Shown: positions 8,924 to 17,900 of the stretch, one piece after another
Numbering within the stretch: position 1 is the first letter of the stretch
Layout: each line of letters opens with the position of its first letter
NCBI RefSeq assembly: GCF_009834225.1
Contig: NZ_CP047176.1
Span: 1,054,001 to 1,118,000, forward strand
Source of the DNA: Rathayibacter sp. VKM Ac-2759
GTDB lineage: Bacteria; Actinomycetota; Actinomycetes; Actinomycetales; Microbacteriaceae
Length of the DNA: 64,000 nucleotides
Direction of reading: 5' to 3'
Made by a program: the position numbers and the translations under genes
Notes under the pieces: generated by a model
Told to the model about the DNA's origin: nothing
Database searches by the model: none
What the model saw: only the letters and a program-made list of their open reading frames with translations

Positions 8924-10108
8924 ATGCCCGACCACGCGACGCGCGGCAACAACCTCGACCGGGTGCGGCGCCACAACCTCGCTGCGATCCTCCGCCTCGT
9001 CCACCGCGGCGGCCCGCGCTCCCGCTCGCAGCTGACGCGGGCGACGGGGCTCAACCGCTCCACGATCGCGGCCCTGGTCGGTGAGCTGGTCGAGCTCGGC
9101 ATCGTCCGCGAGCGCGACCCCGACACCGTCAACCAGGTCGGGCGCCCGAGTCCGATCGTCGAGGCCGATCCGCGGATCGTCGCCCTCGCCGTGAACCCCG
9201 AGATCGACGCCGTCACCGTCGCGGTCGTCGGCTTCGACGCCGAGGTGCGCCGCCGCATCCGCCGCACCGCCTCCGTCCCGACCGCCGAGGCCGCCGCGCG
9301 CCTCGCGGCCGACGCCGTCGCCGAGCTCCTCGCCGAGCTGCCGGAGGACGCGCGGACCGTCGGGATCGGCGTCGCCGTCCCGGGCCTCGTCCGTGACGCC
9401 GACGGACTCGTGAGGGTCGGCCCGCACCTCGGCTGGACCGACGAGCCGTTCTCGCGCATGCTCGCCGAGGCGACCGGCCTGCCGGTCCTCTCGGCCAACG
9501 ACGCCAACCTCGGCGCGCTCGCCGAGAGCGTCCTCGGCGCCGGCCGCGACGTCTCCCACCTCGTCTACCTCAACGGCGGCGCGAGCGGCATCGGCGCCGG
9601 CGTCATCGTCGGAGGCGCTCCGCTGCACGGCATCGACGGCTACGCGGGCGAGATCGGCCACACCCTGGTCAACAGCGCGGGCGTCGACTGCCACTGCGGC
9701 GCGATCGGCTGCCTCGAGACCGAGGTGGGCCGCGCCGAGCTGCTCACGGTGCTGGGGCTCGAGGAGAGCGAGCGGCTCGAGGAGGCGCTGGCCGCCTCCG
9801 ACGACCCGGCCGTGCGCGCCGAGGTCGAGCGCCAGCTCGGACACCTCGCGGTGGCGCTGCGCAACGTCATCAACATCTTCAACCCGCAGCTCGTGGTCCT
9901 CGGCGGGTTCCTCGGGGCGCTCGTCGGAGTCGCGCCCGGGTTCCTCGAGGCGCGGCTCGCCCGCGGCGGCCCGTTCCGCGTCGCGCTCGACTCGGTGCGC
10001 ATCGCCCGCACCGAGCTCGGCGGCGACCTGCTGATGCTCGGTGCCGCCGAGCTCGCGTTCGAGCACCTCCTCGCCGACCCGCTGACGGCGGCGCTGCACC
10101 CCGCCTGA
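8924..10108 (+). CDS. ROK-family transcriptional regulator (XylR-like)
   Basis: A 394-residue protein. An N-terminal winged helix (HNLAAILRLVHRGGPRSRSQLTRATGLNRSTIAALVGEL, given here in shortened form as residues about 14-60) precedes a ROK sugar-binding domain. That domain has the zinc motif CHCGAIGCLE and a DG.AGEIGH segment. Presence of a DNA-binding domain marks it as a repressor of the XylR/NagC type, not a sugar kinase. A good AGGAGA ribosome site precedes the ATG, and a TAGGCT -10-like hexamer lies at 8890-8895. Its place at the end of the xylose island suggests it responds to xylose and controls xylA-xylB, perhaps at 1761-1785. That target is inference. Confidence 0.88.
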   Translation: MPDHATRGNNLDRVRRHNLAAILRLVHRGGPRSRSQLTRATGLNRSTIAALVGELVELGIVRERDPDTVNQVGRPSPIVEADPRIVALAVNPEIDAVTVAVVGFDAEVRRRIRRTASVPTAEAAARLAADAVAELLAELPEDARTVGIGVAVPGLVRDADGLVRVGPHLGWTDEPFSRMLAEATGLPVLSANDANLGALAESVLGAGRDVSHLVYLNGGASGIGAGVIVGGAPLHGIDGYAGEIGHTLVNSAGVDCHCGAIGCLETEVGRAELLTVLGLEESERLEEALAASDDPAVRAEVERQLGHLAVALRNVINIFNPQLVVLGGFLGALVGVAPGFLEARLARGGPFRVALDSVRIARTELGGDLLMLGAAELAFEHLLADPLTAALHPA

Positions 10109-10120
10109 CGGAGGAGCCGG

Positions 10121-10570
10121 TCAGCCGGCGCCGACCTGCAGCTGGGTCATGAGGTCGAGCGTGTCGGCATTGAGCCAGTACTCGACGACCTGCCCGTTCG
10201 CGATGCGCAGGATGTCGGCGCCGTGGAAGGTCACCCCGGTGCCGACGGCCGCTGCCGCGCCGGGGACGCCTCCGCCGTAGTGCCCCGTCGCCGACCAGCG
10301 CAGCGCGATGTGGTCGCCGTCGGCGAGGGGCCCGACCTCGATCGAGAAGTCGAGGTCCGAAATCAGCGACCGCATCTGCGCGACGAACGCCTTCATGCCG
10401 GCGGGACCGCGCACGGCGCTGCCGTCGCCGCCGTCGAACATCGCGGCGTGCACGCGGTTGTGGTCCGAGATGATCGCGTCGGTGATCTCCTCGTCGCCGT
10501 TCCACATCGCGAGCCAGCTCGCGACCAGTGCGTCGACCTCGTCCCGGTCGGGGACGGTGGTGGGTGCCAT
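10121..10570 (-). CDS. SnoaL-like / NTF2-fold protein
   Basis: A 149-residue small cytoplasmic protein with the SnoaL-like polyketide cyclase or limonene-1,2-epoxide hydrolase fold. Visible signs are an N-terminal helix with WLAMWNGD, a central GMKAFVAQMRS segment, and strand-rich HIALRWSATG, then ADILRIANGQVVEYW. Many members are uncharacterised, and the fold alone does not give a reaction. It is convergent with the ROK gene (12-nt gap) and lies 49 nt downstream of a TetR gene on the same strand, so the two may be co-transcribed. A role in modifying or binding a small molecule sensed by that TetR is possible but unproven. Confidence 0.75.
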   Translation of the reverse strand: MAPTTVPDRDEVDALVASWLAMWNGDEEITDAIISDHNRVHAAMFDGGDGSAVRGPAGMKAFVAQMRSLISDLDFSIEVGPLADGDHIALRWSATGHYGGGVPGAAAAVGTGVTFHGADILRIANGQVVEYWLNADTLDLMTQLQVGAG

Positions 10571-10619
10571 GGTGATCTCCTCTGTGCTGGTGGGTGGGTG
10601 AATCTGATGGTGGGGGGAT

Positions 10620-11210
10620 CTAGCGGGACGGCCGCGAGGCGGCGGTCTCGGGCCAGTGGTCGAGGGCGACGATGAAGCCCTGGACGAGCCGGTCGAAGCT
10701 GCGGTCGACGTCCGCGCTCCACCGGAACGCCCCGGCCGTCTCGTACGAGACGAAGCCGTGCAGGGTGGAGCGGAAGGCGCGGATCGCGTCGCCCGCGTCG
10801 TCGCCCTCGAGGCGGTAGGCGGCCAGGACGTCGGCGATCACCTGGATCGCGGCGACGGAGACGGCCTCGTCGTCGACGTCTCCGGGCGCCGGCATCAGGT
10901 TCGCCGCCTCGTACCGGGCGGGATGCTCCTTCGCCCAGTCGCGGTAGGCGTTCGACATCGACGCGATCGCGTCAGCCCCGGAGCGGCCGGCGGAGGCCCG
11001 GGCGAGGACCTCGCCCAGGGCGCGCTTGGCGTGCACGGCGATGTCGCGGTGCAGGCCCGCCATCGAGTCGATGTGCTTGTAGAGGGAGGGCTGGCGGACG
11101 CCGAGGCGCTCCGCGAGGGCCGAGAGGGTGAGTCGGGCGAGACCGACCTCGTCGGCCATCACGGCCGCCTCCTCCGCGATGCGGTCCCTGGTCAGTCCGG
11201 CCCTAGGCAC
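10620..11210 (-). CDS. TetR/AcrR-family regulator
   Basis: A 196-residue repressor-type protein. Residues about 6-47 form the helix-turn-helix (TRDRIAEEAAVMADEVGLARLTLSALAERLGV, abbreviated), ending in the typical QPSLYKHIDS recognition segment. The C-terminal ligand domain resembles the WHG-type (TetR_C_33) group with HGFVSYETAGAF. It is divergent from a START-like gene across an AT-rich inverted repeat (11261-11295), which is the likely operator. The ligand is unknown. Confidence 0.88.
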   Translation of the reverse strand: MPRAGLTRDRIAEEAAVMADEVGLARLTLSALAERLGVRQPSLYKHIDSMAGLHRDIAVHAKRALGEVLARASAGRSGADAIASMSNAYRDWAKEHPARYEAANLMPAPGDVDDEAVSVAAIQVIADVLAAYRLEGDDAGDAIRAFRSTLHGFVSYETAGAFRWSADVDRSFDRLVQGFIVALDHWPETAASRPSR

Positions 11211-11260
11211 GGTGGCCGGCGTTCGTCGAGTTCATGGTCCCGAGCATGCCCCACCATTCG

Positions 11261-11295
11261 GCTATAAGCAATAGCACACGGCTATTGACTATAGC
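11261..11295. promoter_or_regulatory. Candidate TetR operator: 15-nt inverted repeat
   Basis: GCTATAAGCAATAGC and GCTATTGACTATAGC are inverted copies (13 of 15 positions) separated by ACACG, in the divergent promoter region of the TetR and SRPBCC genes. The segment is strikingly AT-rich for this genome and overlaps TTGACT and TATAAG-like promoter elements. Confidence 0.75.
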
Positions 11296-11352
11296 TAAGC
11301 CCGGAGGCAGGCTTGCCCCATCACCCGCCGCACTCGAAGAACGGAAGCCACC

Positions 11353-11835
11353 ATGAGCATCGTCCTCGCCACCACGGTCGACATCAGCGCCACCCCCGAC
11401 GAGGTCTGGGAGGTGCTCTCCGACTTCTCCGCCTACGGCGAGTGGAGCAACTTCTCCCGCATCGACGGATCCCCGGAGCTCGGCACCACCCTGCGGATGC
11501 GGATGCCCGGATTCTGGTTCTCGTCGACGGTCACGGCCGTCGACGAGGGCCGCGAGCTGCAGTGGTCGGCGAAGCTCCTGTCCGCGGGGCTCTTCCTCGG
11601 CGAGCACTCCTTCCTCCTCAGCGTCACCGACGAGGGCACCACGCGGGTCCACAACACCGAGACGTTCTCGGGAGCCCTCACCAGGCCGTTCGAGGGCTTC
11701 TTCGCCGGGAACCACAGCGACGGTGGCTATGCGGCGTTCAACCAGTCGCTGAAGAGCCGGGTCGAGGCGCGCGTCCTGCAGGCGTCGAGGGCCGGGACCG
11801 CGGGTAGTCGAATGGATTCGATGAATCGGGAATAG
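11353..11835 (+). CDS. SRPBCC (START-like) domain protein
   Basis: A 160-residue protein of the polyketide-cyclase/dehydrase-like SRPBCC superfamily, which forms a deep hydrophobic ligand cavity. The N terminus TVDISATPDEVWEVLSDFSAYGEW is the usual first strand and helix pair, given here in part; a long C-terminal helix follows (GGYAAFNQSLKSRVEARV). It is divergent from a TetR gene and shares its operator region, so it is probably repressed by it and induced by a small molecule. No catalytic residues can be assigned. The last 15 residues are not typical of the fold. Confidence 0.85.
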   Translation: MSIVLATTVDISATPDEVWEVLSDFSAYGEWSNFSRIDGSPELGTTLRMRMPGFWFSSTVTAVDEGRELQWSAKLLSAGLFLGEHSFLLSVTDEGTTRVHNTETFSGALTRPFEGFFAGNHSDGGYAAFNQSLKSRVEARVLQASRAGTAGSRMDSMNRE

Positions 11836-11935
11836 ACGGCTCGCCGCGCCGCTTTCTGTGAGGAGCGGCGCTGATCCGAGGGTCGGCCGCAGCTCCTCCG
11901 ACCGCTCCGCACTGCCTCCGCGCAGGAAGGCCCTC

Positions 11936-13189
11936 GTGACCTCGACCACCACCACCTCGACCGCCGTGCACCGCCACCCGGGCGACGCGCTGACGAACCG
12001 CCAGCGCCTGATCTACGTGATCGTCCTCGGCGCGCTGACCGCCCTCGGCCCCTTCACGATCGACCTCTACCTCCCCGCGTTCCCCGCTCTGCAGAGCGAG
12101 CTGAACGTGTCGGAGGCGGCGGTGCAGCTCACGCTGACCGGCACCACCCTCGGCTTCGCCCTCGGGCAGCTCGTCGTCGGGCCCTGGAGCGATGTGGTCG
12201 GCCGGCGGCTGCCGATCCTCCTCGCGACCTCACTGCACGTGCTCGCCTGCATCGGCGCGGCGTTCGCCCCCGAGATCGTCTCGCTCGGCGTGTTCCGCTT
12301 CCTGATGGGCGCCGGCGCCGCAGCGGGCGGAGTCGTCGCCATGGCGATGGTCCGCGACCTCTTCGGCGGCCGCCCCCTCGTCAAGATGCTCTCGCGCCTC
12401 GCCCTCGTCTCGGGTCTCGCCCCGGTGCTCGCGCCCGTGATCGGCTCGCAGCTGCTGCTCGTGATGGACTGGCGCGGCATCTTCGTCTTCCTCGCCGCGT
12501 ACGGCGTGCTCGTCATGACCGCCGTCGCGCTGCTGATCGTCGAGACCCGCCCCCGCGAGGCGCGCCGCGACAGCGACGGCCGCACGCTCGTGCAGCGCTA
12601 CCGGGCCGTGCTCAGCGACCGCACCTTCCTGGGCGTCGCGGTGATCGGAGGCATGACCTTCGCCGGTCTGTTCACCTACCTCTCGAGCTCCGCGTTCCTC
12701 TTCCAGGGGCTCTACGGCTTCGACGCGCAGCAGTACGGGCTGCTCTTCGCGGTCAACTCGCTCGGCGTGGTCGCCGGCGTCCAGGCGTCCTCCTACCTGA
12801 GCCGCCGGGTCGGCCCGCAGTGGATCCTCGCCATCACCACGATCTCGCTCTTCGTGACCGCGGGGCTGATCGCCCTGTTCGACGTGCTCGACTTCGGCAT
12901 CTGGGGCACGCTCGTCCCGCTGTGGCTCTTCATCGCGTCGTGCGGCTTCAGCTTCCCGTGCGTGCAGGTGCTCGGCCTCGTGAACCACGGCCGCGAGGCC
13001 GGCACCGCCGCCTCGCTGCTCGGCGCCGTCAACTTCGGCACCGCGGGACTGCTGTCGCCGATCTCCGGCATCTTCGGCGCCGAGTCCGCCGTGCCGATGG
13101 CCCTGGTGATGATGTCGACCGCCGCGGTGTCGATCCTGGCGCTCTGGCTGATCGTCCGGCCGCGGACGGTGCCCGACCTGCAGGACTGA
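11936..13189 (+). CDS. MFS drug-efflux transporter, Bcr/CflA type
   Basis: A 417-residue integral membrane protein with twelve predicted segments. The first, LIYVIVLGALTALGPFTID, ends in the D-LYLPAFP signature of Bcr/CflA exporters, and GPWSDVVGRR is the loop 2-3 motif A of the major facilitator superfamily. It would export drugs or metabolites using the proton gradient. I chose the GTG at 11936, placed after GCAGGAAGG; an in-frame ATG further up (11858) would add an unlikely charged leader. It lies 100 nt after the SRPBCC gene on the same strand, so the TetR upstream could also influence it. Confidence 0.9.
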   Translation: MTSTTTTSTAVHRHPGDALTNRQRLIYVIVLGALTALGPFTIDLYLPAFPALQSELNVSEAAVQLTLTGTTLGFALGQLVVGPWSDVVGRRLPILLATSLHVLACIGAAFAPEIVSLGVFRFLMGAGAAAGGVVAMAMVRDLFGGRPLVKMLSRLALVSGLAPVLAPVIGSQLLLVMDWRGIFVFLAAYGVLVMTAVALLIVETRPREARRDSDGRTLVQRYRAVLSDRTFLGVAVIGGMTFAGLFTYLSSSAFLFQGLYGFDAQQYGLLFAVNSLGVVAGVQASSYLSRRVGPQWILAITTISLFVTAGLIALFDVLDFGIWGTLVPLWLFIASCGFSFPCVQVLGLVNHGREAGTAASLLGAVNFGTAGLLSPISGIFGAESAVPMALVMMSTAAVSILALWLIVRPRTVPDLQD

Positions 13190-13257
13190 CCTCCCTCAGG
13201 CTCGTCGCGGCGACGCAAGCCCCTGCGGTGAACGGCGGGTGACGGCATCATGTCCGG

Positions 13258-14040
13258 ATGGACCCCCGTGACGACCGCCTGTCGACCGAGCCCGGTATCG
13301 CCCGACCCGATGCCGTGCAGCGCCAGAGGCTCGGTGAGCTGGTGCCGTCCGAGGACGTCGCCGCCAAGGTCCTCTCGAAGGAGGCGGCGCACCGCGTCTC
13401 GCGCCGCTGGCCGCTGATCTCGGCCTCCATCGCGCTGCTCGTCACGATCGTGCTCGCGGTGTTCATCGCGTTCCGGCCCACGTCGGCGTTCGCGTTCGAC
13501 GTCGAGTGGATGGACGAGGTCGTCGAGCACCGCTCCACCTTCTGGGACATCCCCGCGCTCGTCATGAACACCGTCGGCGCCGGCATCACGGGCACGGCGA
13601 TCATCCCGCTGGGCATCGTCGTGGTCCTGCTCGTGTTCCGGAGGCGCTGGGCCGCGCTCTACTACGCGGTCGCCGCCCTCGCGAGCGTCGGTCTCACTCA
13701 GCTCATCAAGGAGCTGGTGGGGCGCGCCCGCCCCGAGGACATGCTGGTGACCAGCGACTACGGCTCGTTCCCCTCCGGCCACACCGCGAACGCGGCGACC
13801 ACCGCCATGGTGCTCGCCCTCGTCTTCCCGCTGCTGTGGGTCTGGATCGCGGGCTTCCTCTACTCCGTCGCGATGATGGCCAGCCGCACCTATCTCGGTG
13901 CGCACTGGCTGACCGACACCATCGGCGGCCTGCTCCTCGGCGTCGGCGTCGCCCTCGTCGTCTGGGCCCCGCTGGCCGGCCGCCTCCGCACCGAGTCCGA
14001 GCTCCCGCACCCGCCGATCTGGGTGCGCGCCGACCGCTGA
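13258..14040 (+). CDS. PAP2-family membrane phosphatase
   Basis: A 260-residue membrane protein with the three PAP2 signature motifs in order: KELVGRARP, PSGH and SRTYLGAHWLTD. These form the active site of phosphatidic acid phosphatase type 2 enzymes, which act on lipid phosphates including undecaprenyl pyrophosphate. An N-terminal cytoplasmic stretch of about 45 residues precedes the first membrane segment (LISASIALLVTIVLAVFIAF). A CATCAT hexamer 6 nt before the ATG could serve a leaderless transcript. The natural substrate cannot be told from sequence. Confidence 0.9.
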   Translation: MDPRDDRLSTEPGIARPDAVQRQRLGELVPSEDVAAKVLSKEAAHRVSRRWPLISASIALLVTIVLAVFIAFRPTSAFAFDVEWMDEVVEHRSTFWDIPALVMNTVGAGITGTAIIPLGIVVVLLVFRRRWAALYYAVAALASVGLTQLIKELVGRARPEDMLVTSDYGSFPSGHTANAATTAMVLALVFPLLWVWIAGFLYSVAMMASRTYLGAHWLTDTIGGLLLGVGVALVVWAPLAGRLRTESELPHPPIWVRADR

Positions 14041-14101
14041 CGCGCTCGAACCCGCGCAGCGGCGCATCGAGCACCCGCAGGCGTCGCCGCCGGACCCCGC
14101 T

Positions 14102-14881
14102 TCAGCCCCCGAACGCCCCCAGACCGTCGAGCTCGTTGAACGTGTACACGTGCAGACCCTCCAGCCGATCACCCGCCGCCGCCTCGAGGCGCCCGACGAA
14201 CGCCGCCGGGTCGAAGCGCCGCCCGCGCAGCAGTCCGCCGGCCACCGACGAGCTGCGCTTCAGGAACCCGAGCGAGGACCCCACCCCGATCCGCGCCCCG
14301 AGGCTCAGGAGCCGCGCGCGCTCCACCGGCCCGGGCACCCCGGCCCAGACCCCGGCGGTGATGCCGCGGCTGCGCAGGCCGTCGGCGTAGCGCACCACCG
14401 CGTCGACGTCGAAGCACATCTGGGTGACGATGCTGCGGATGAAGGGCGCGCGCTCGAGCAGGTGCCGCTCGATGCTCTCGTCCGAGAGGTGCGGGTGCCC
14501 CTCCGGGTACCCGGCGATGTCGAGCGCGAGGCCGGGGGCGATCTCGACGGCGTCGCGGATGAGCTCGAGGCTCGTCGAGTAGGCGCCGACCGCGCTCGTC
14601 GCGTCGCCCGAGATCACGAAGGCCTCGTCGATCCCGGCGTCGCCCAGCCGGCCGAGCGTGCGCTCGAGGTCGGAGCGGCCGCCGAGGTTCCGGGCCGCGA
14701 GGTGCGGCACCACGCGGAAGCCGCGCGAGGCGAGGGCGAGCGCGGACTCGACGGTCCGCTCGGTCCCGTGCTTCGGGAGGCTCGTGACGGTGAGGGTGAC
14801 GGTCGACGGATCCGGGAACGCCCGGGCCGCCCTCTCGCCGATGTCGTCGGTCGGGATGATCTCGAAGCGCGCCCTGGTCAC
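14102..14881 (-). CDS. Short methylenetetrahydrofolate reductase-like protein
   Basis: A 259-residue protein with the MTHFR barrel pattern: FEIIP near the N terminus (Glu7 would match the catalytic Glu), VTSLP, VPHLAARN, AFVISGDA, SIVTQMCFDVDAVVRYADGLRSR (shown in part) and a C-terminal GLHVYTFNELD that resembles the YTFN end of MetF. It is shorter than E. coli MetF and departs from the usual FEFFPP opening. Such short forms occur in actinobacteria. It would reduce methylene-THF to methyl-THF for methionine synthesis, using FAD or another cofactor. The GTG at 14881 is the best start. It is convergent with the PAP2 gene and divergent from the nuclease/helicase gene. Confidence 0.72.
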   Translation of the reverse strand: MTRARFEIIPTDDIGERAARAFPDPSTVTLTVTSLPKHGTERTVESALALASRGFRVVPHLAARNLGGRSDLERTLGRLGDAGIDEAFVISGDATSAVGAYSTSLELIRDAVEIAPGLALDIAGYPEGHPHLSDESIERHLLERAPFIRSIVTQMCFDVDAVVRYADGLRSRGITAGVWAGVPGPVERARLLSLGARIGVGSSLGFLKRSSSVAGGLLRGRRFDPAAFVGRLEAAAGDRLEGLHVYTFNELDGLGAFGG

Positions 14882-14965
14882 CCGGTCAGCCTCGCACGCG
14901 CGGGCGATGTCGGCGGCTCCGCCTAGCCTGAGGGCGTCGTCGCACGACGGCACGGAGGGAGTCGG

Positions 14966-17900
14966 ATGTTCGTCGAGGACGGCCGCGTCATCACCAGTCC
15001 CACCGATCTGTCCCTCTGGTCGGCCTGCGAGTGGGCGGTGCTCCGGCGCCTCGACGCCGCCCTCGGCCGTGCTCCGCGCGTCGTCGTCGAGGAGGACGAC
15101 ATGCTCGTCCGCACCGCGCGCCTCGGCGACGAGCACGAGCTCCGCTTCCTCGCCGAGCTCAAGGAGTCGCACCGCGTCGTCGAGTTCGAGCGGCCGGAGC
15201 GCTCCGGCTACGAGGCCGCCGCCGAGGCGGCCGTCCAGGCCATGCGCGAGGGCGTCGACGTGCTCTACCAGGCGACCTTCTTCGACGGCGGCTTCATCGG
15301 CTTCTCCGACTTCCTGCTCCGCACCGCCGACGGCGCGTACGAGGTCTACGACACCAAGCTCGCGCGCCACGCCAAGATCCCCGCCCTGCTGCAGCTCGCC
15401 GCCTACGCCGAGCAGATGGAGGCGCGGGGCGTCCGCGTCGGCCCGCGCGTGCACCTCGTGCTCGGCGACGGCTCGATCACGAGCCACGAGCTCGCGACGA
15501 TCGCGCCCGTGCAGCGGGTCCAGCGGGCTCGGCTGCGCGCCGTCGTCCACGAGCGGCTCGCCGCCTCCGAGCCGCTCGCCTGGGGCGATCCGCGCTACGT
15601 CGCCTGCGGGCGCTGCGCCTACTGCACCCCCGAGGTGCACGCGCACCGCGATCCGATCATCGTCGCGGGGATGCGGGTCGACCAGCGCGCGAAGCTCGCG
15701 GCCGCCGGTGTCACGACGATCGACTCCCTGGCGGCGAGCACCGGCGCGGTGCCGGGCATCAGCGCGGGCACCCTCGAGTCTCTGCGCGACCAGGCACGGC
15801 TGCAGCTCGCCTCGGAGGCCGCGCCCGGGCGGCCCCCGGTCGTCGAGCTGCTCGACGCCTCCGTCCTCGACGCCCTCCCGCGCCCCGATCCGGGAGACCT
15901 GTTCTTCGACTTCGAGGGCGATCCGCTCCACTCGGAGGACGGGCACCAGTGGGGCCTGGACTACCTCTTCGGCCTGGTCGACGTCGACGAGCGCTTCACG
16001 GCCTTCTGGGCGCACGACCTCGCCGCCGAGCGCCGTGCCCTCCTCGACTTCCTGGCGCACCTGCGCGAGCGCCGCGCGCAGAACCCGGGTCTGCACGTCT
16101 ACCACTACGCCTCCTACGAGCGCACGCACCTGCTCTCGCTCGCCCAGCGCCACGGAGTCGGCGAGGAGGAGGTGGACGCGCTGCTGCGCGACGGCGTCCT
16201 CGTCGACCTCTACCCGGTCGTCCGCCGGGCGCTGCGCGTGGGGTCGCCGAGCTACTCGATCAAGAAGCTCGAGCCGCTCTACATGGGAGACGATCTCCGC
16301 GACGCCGAGGGGGTCACGAACGCGGCGGACAGCATCAGCGCCTACGTCGAGGCGATCGCGCTGCGGAGCGGCCCCGATCCGGCGGAGGGTGAGCGCCGGC
16401 TCGCCGAGATCGCCGACTACAACGCCTACGACTGCCGCTCGACCCTGCGCCTGCGCGACTGGCTCCTCTCGCTCGCCCCGGAGCGCGACGATCCCCTGCC
16501 CCTCGTCGAGGTCGACCTCCCCGTCCCGCGCGAGCCCGACCCCGTCGCGGTCGCGCTCCTCGCCTCGATCGAGGGCGTCGAGCCGCGCGATCGCACCCCC
16601 GACCAGACCGCCCTCGCCCTCGCCGCCGCGGCGATCGACTACCACCGCCGCGAGGCGAAGACCTTCTGGCAGGAGCACTTCGACCGCCTCCGCCAGCCGC
16701 TCGACGACTGGGCCGACGCCCGCGACGTGGTCGTCGTCGACCGGGTCGAGGTCGTGCGCGACTGGTCGACGCCGCCGCGAGCGCGCACCCTCTCGCGCGA
16801 GCTGCGCGTGCTCGGCCGTCTCGCGCCGGGCAGCCGGCTGAGCGTCGGCGCCAAGCCGTTCCTCGTCTACGACTCGCCGGCGCCTCCCGGCGCGCCCTCG
16901 CCCGGCCCGGGGCTGCGAGGCGCCTCCGACCGCAGCGAGATCCTCGCTCTCCACGACGAGGACGACCGCGTCGTGCTCCTGCTCAAGGAGGGGCTGCGCG
17001 CGGGGGAGGAGCCGCACGACGATGCACCGGTCGCGCTCGCACCGGCGCCGCCTCCGCGCGCGACCCCGCAGCCCGAGGCGATCGCCGAGTGGGGAGGCGA
17101 GGTGCTCGACGCCCTGCCCGAGCTCCGACCCGACCCCGCCCTCGACGTGCTGCGTCGCCGGCCTCCCGCGCACGTCGTCCCCGTCGACGGGGGAGAGGTC
17201 GCCGACGCGGTCGTCGCCTCCCTCCTCGCCCTCGAGCGCGCGACCCTCGCCGTCCAGGGCCCGCCGGGCACCGGCAAGACCTTCGTCGGCTCCCACGTCG
17301 TCGCCCGCCTCGTCCGCGAGCACGGCTGGCGGGTCGGCGTCGTGGGGCAGTCGCACTCGGTCGTCGAGCACATGCTGGCGGCGATCGTCACCCGCGGAGT
17401 CGACCCGGCGCGTGTGCTCAAGGTGCCGAAGGCCGGCTCCATCGCCGAGGTGCTCGCCGCCGCGACCTGGACGCCGGTGAAGAACGGTGCGGCCCTCGCC
17501 GAGGCGGCGGCGGCCGACGGCGGCTGCGTGATCGGAGGCACCGCCTGGACCTTCGCGAACGACGGAGCCGTCCCGCGCCGCTCGCTCGACCTCCTCGTCA
17601 TCGACGAGGCCGGCCAGTTCTCGCTCGCGCCGACCATCGCCGCCTCGACGGCGACGCAGCGCCTCCTGCTCCTCGGCGACCCGCAGCAGCTGCCCCAGGT
17701 GAGCCAGGGGTCGCATCCCGAGCCGGTCGACACCTCCGCTCTCGGCTGGCTCGCCGACGGGCACGACGTCCTGCCGCCCGAGTACGGCTACTTCCTCGCG
17801 CAGACCTACCGCATGCACCCCGCGCTCACGGCGGCCGTGTCCGAGCTCTCCTACGAGGGCGCCCTCCGCTCGAGGGCGCCCGGCGAGCGCCTGCTCGAGG

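Noticed and set aside
8924..10108. ROK protein as a glucokinase
   Set aside because: The N-terminal winged helix and island context point to a transcriptional regulator.
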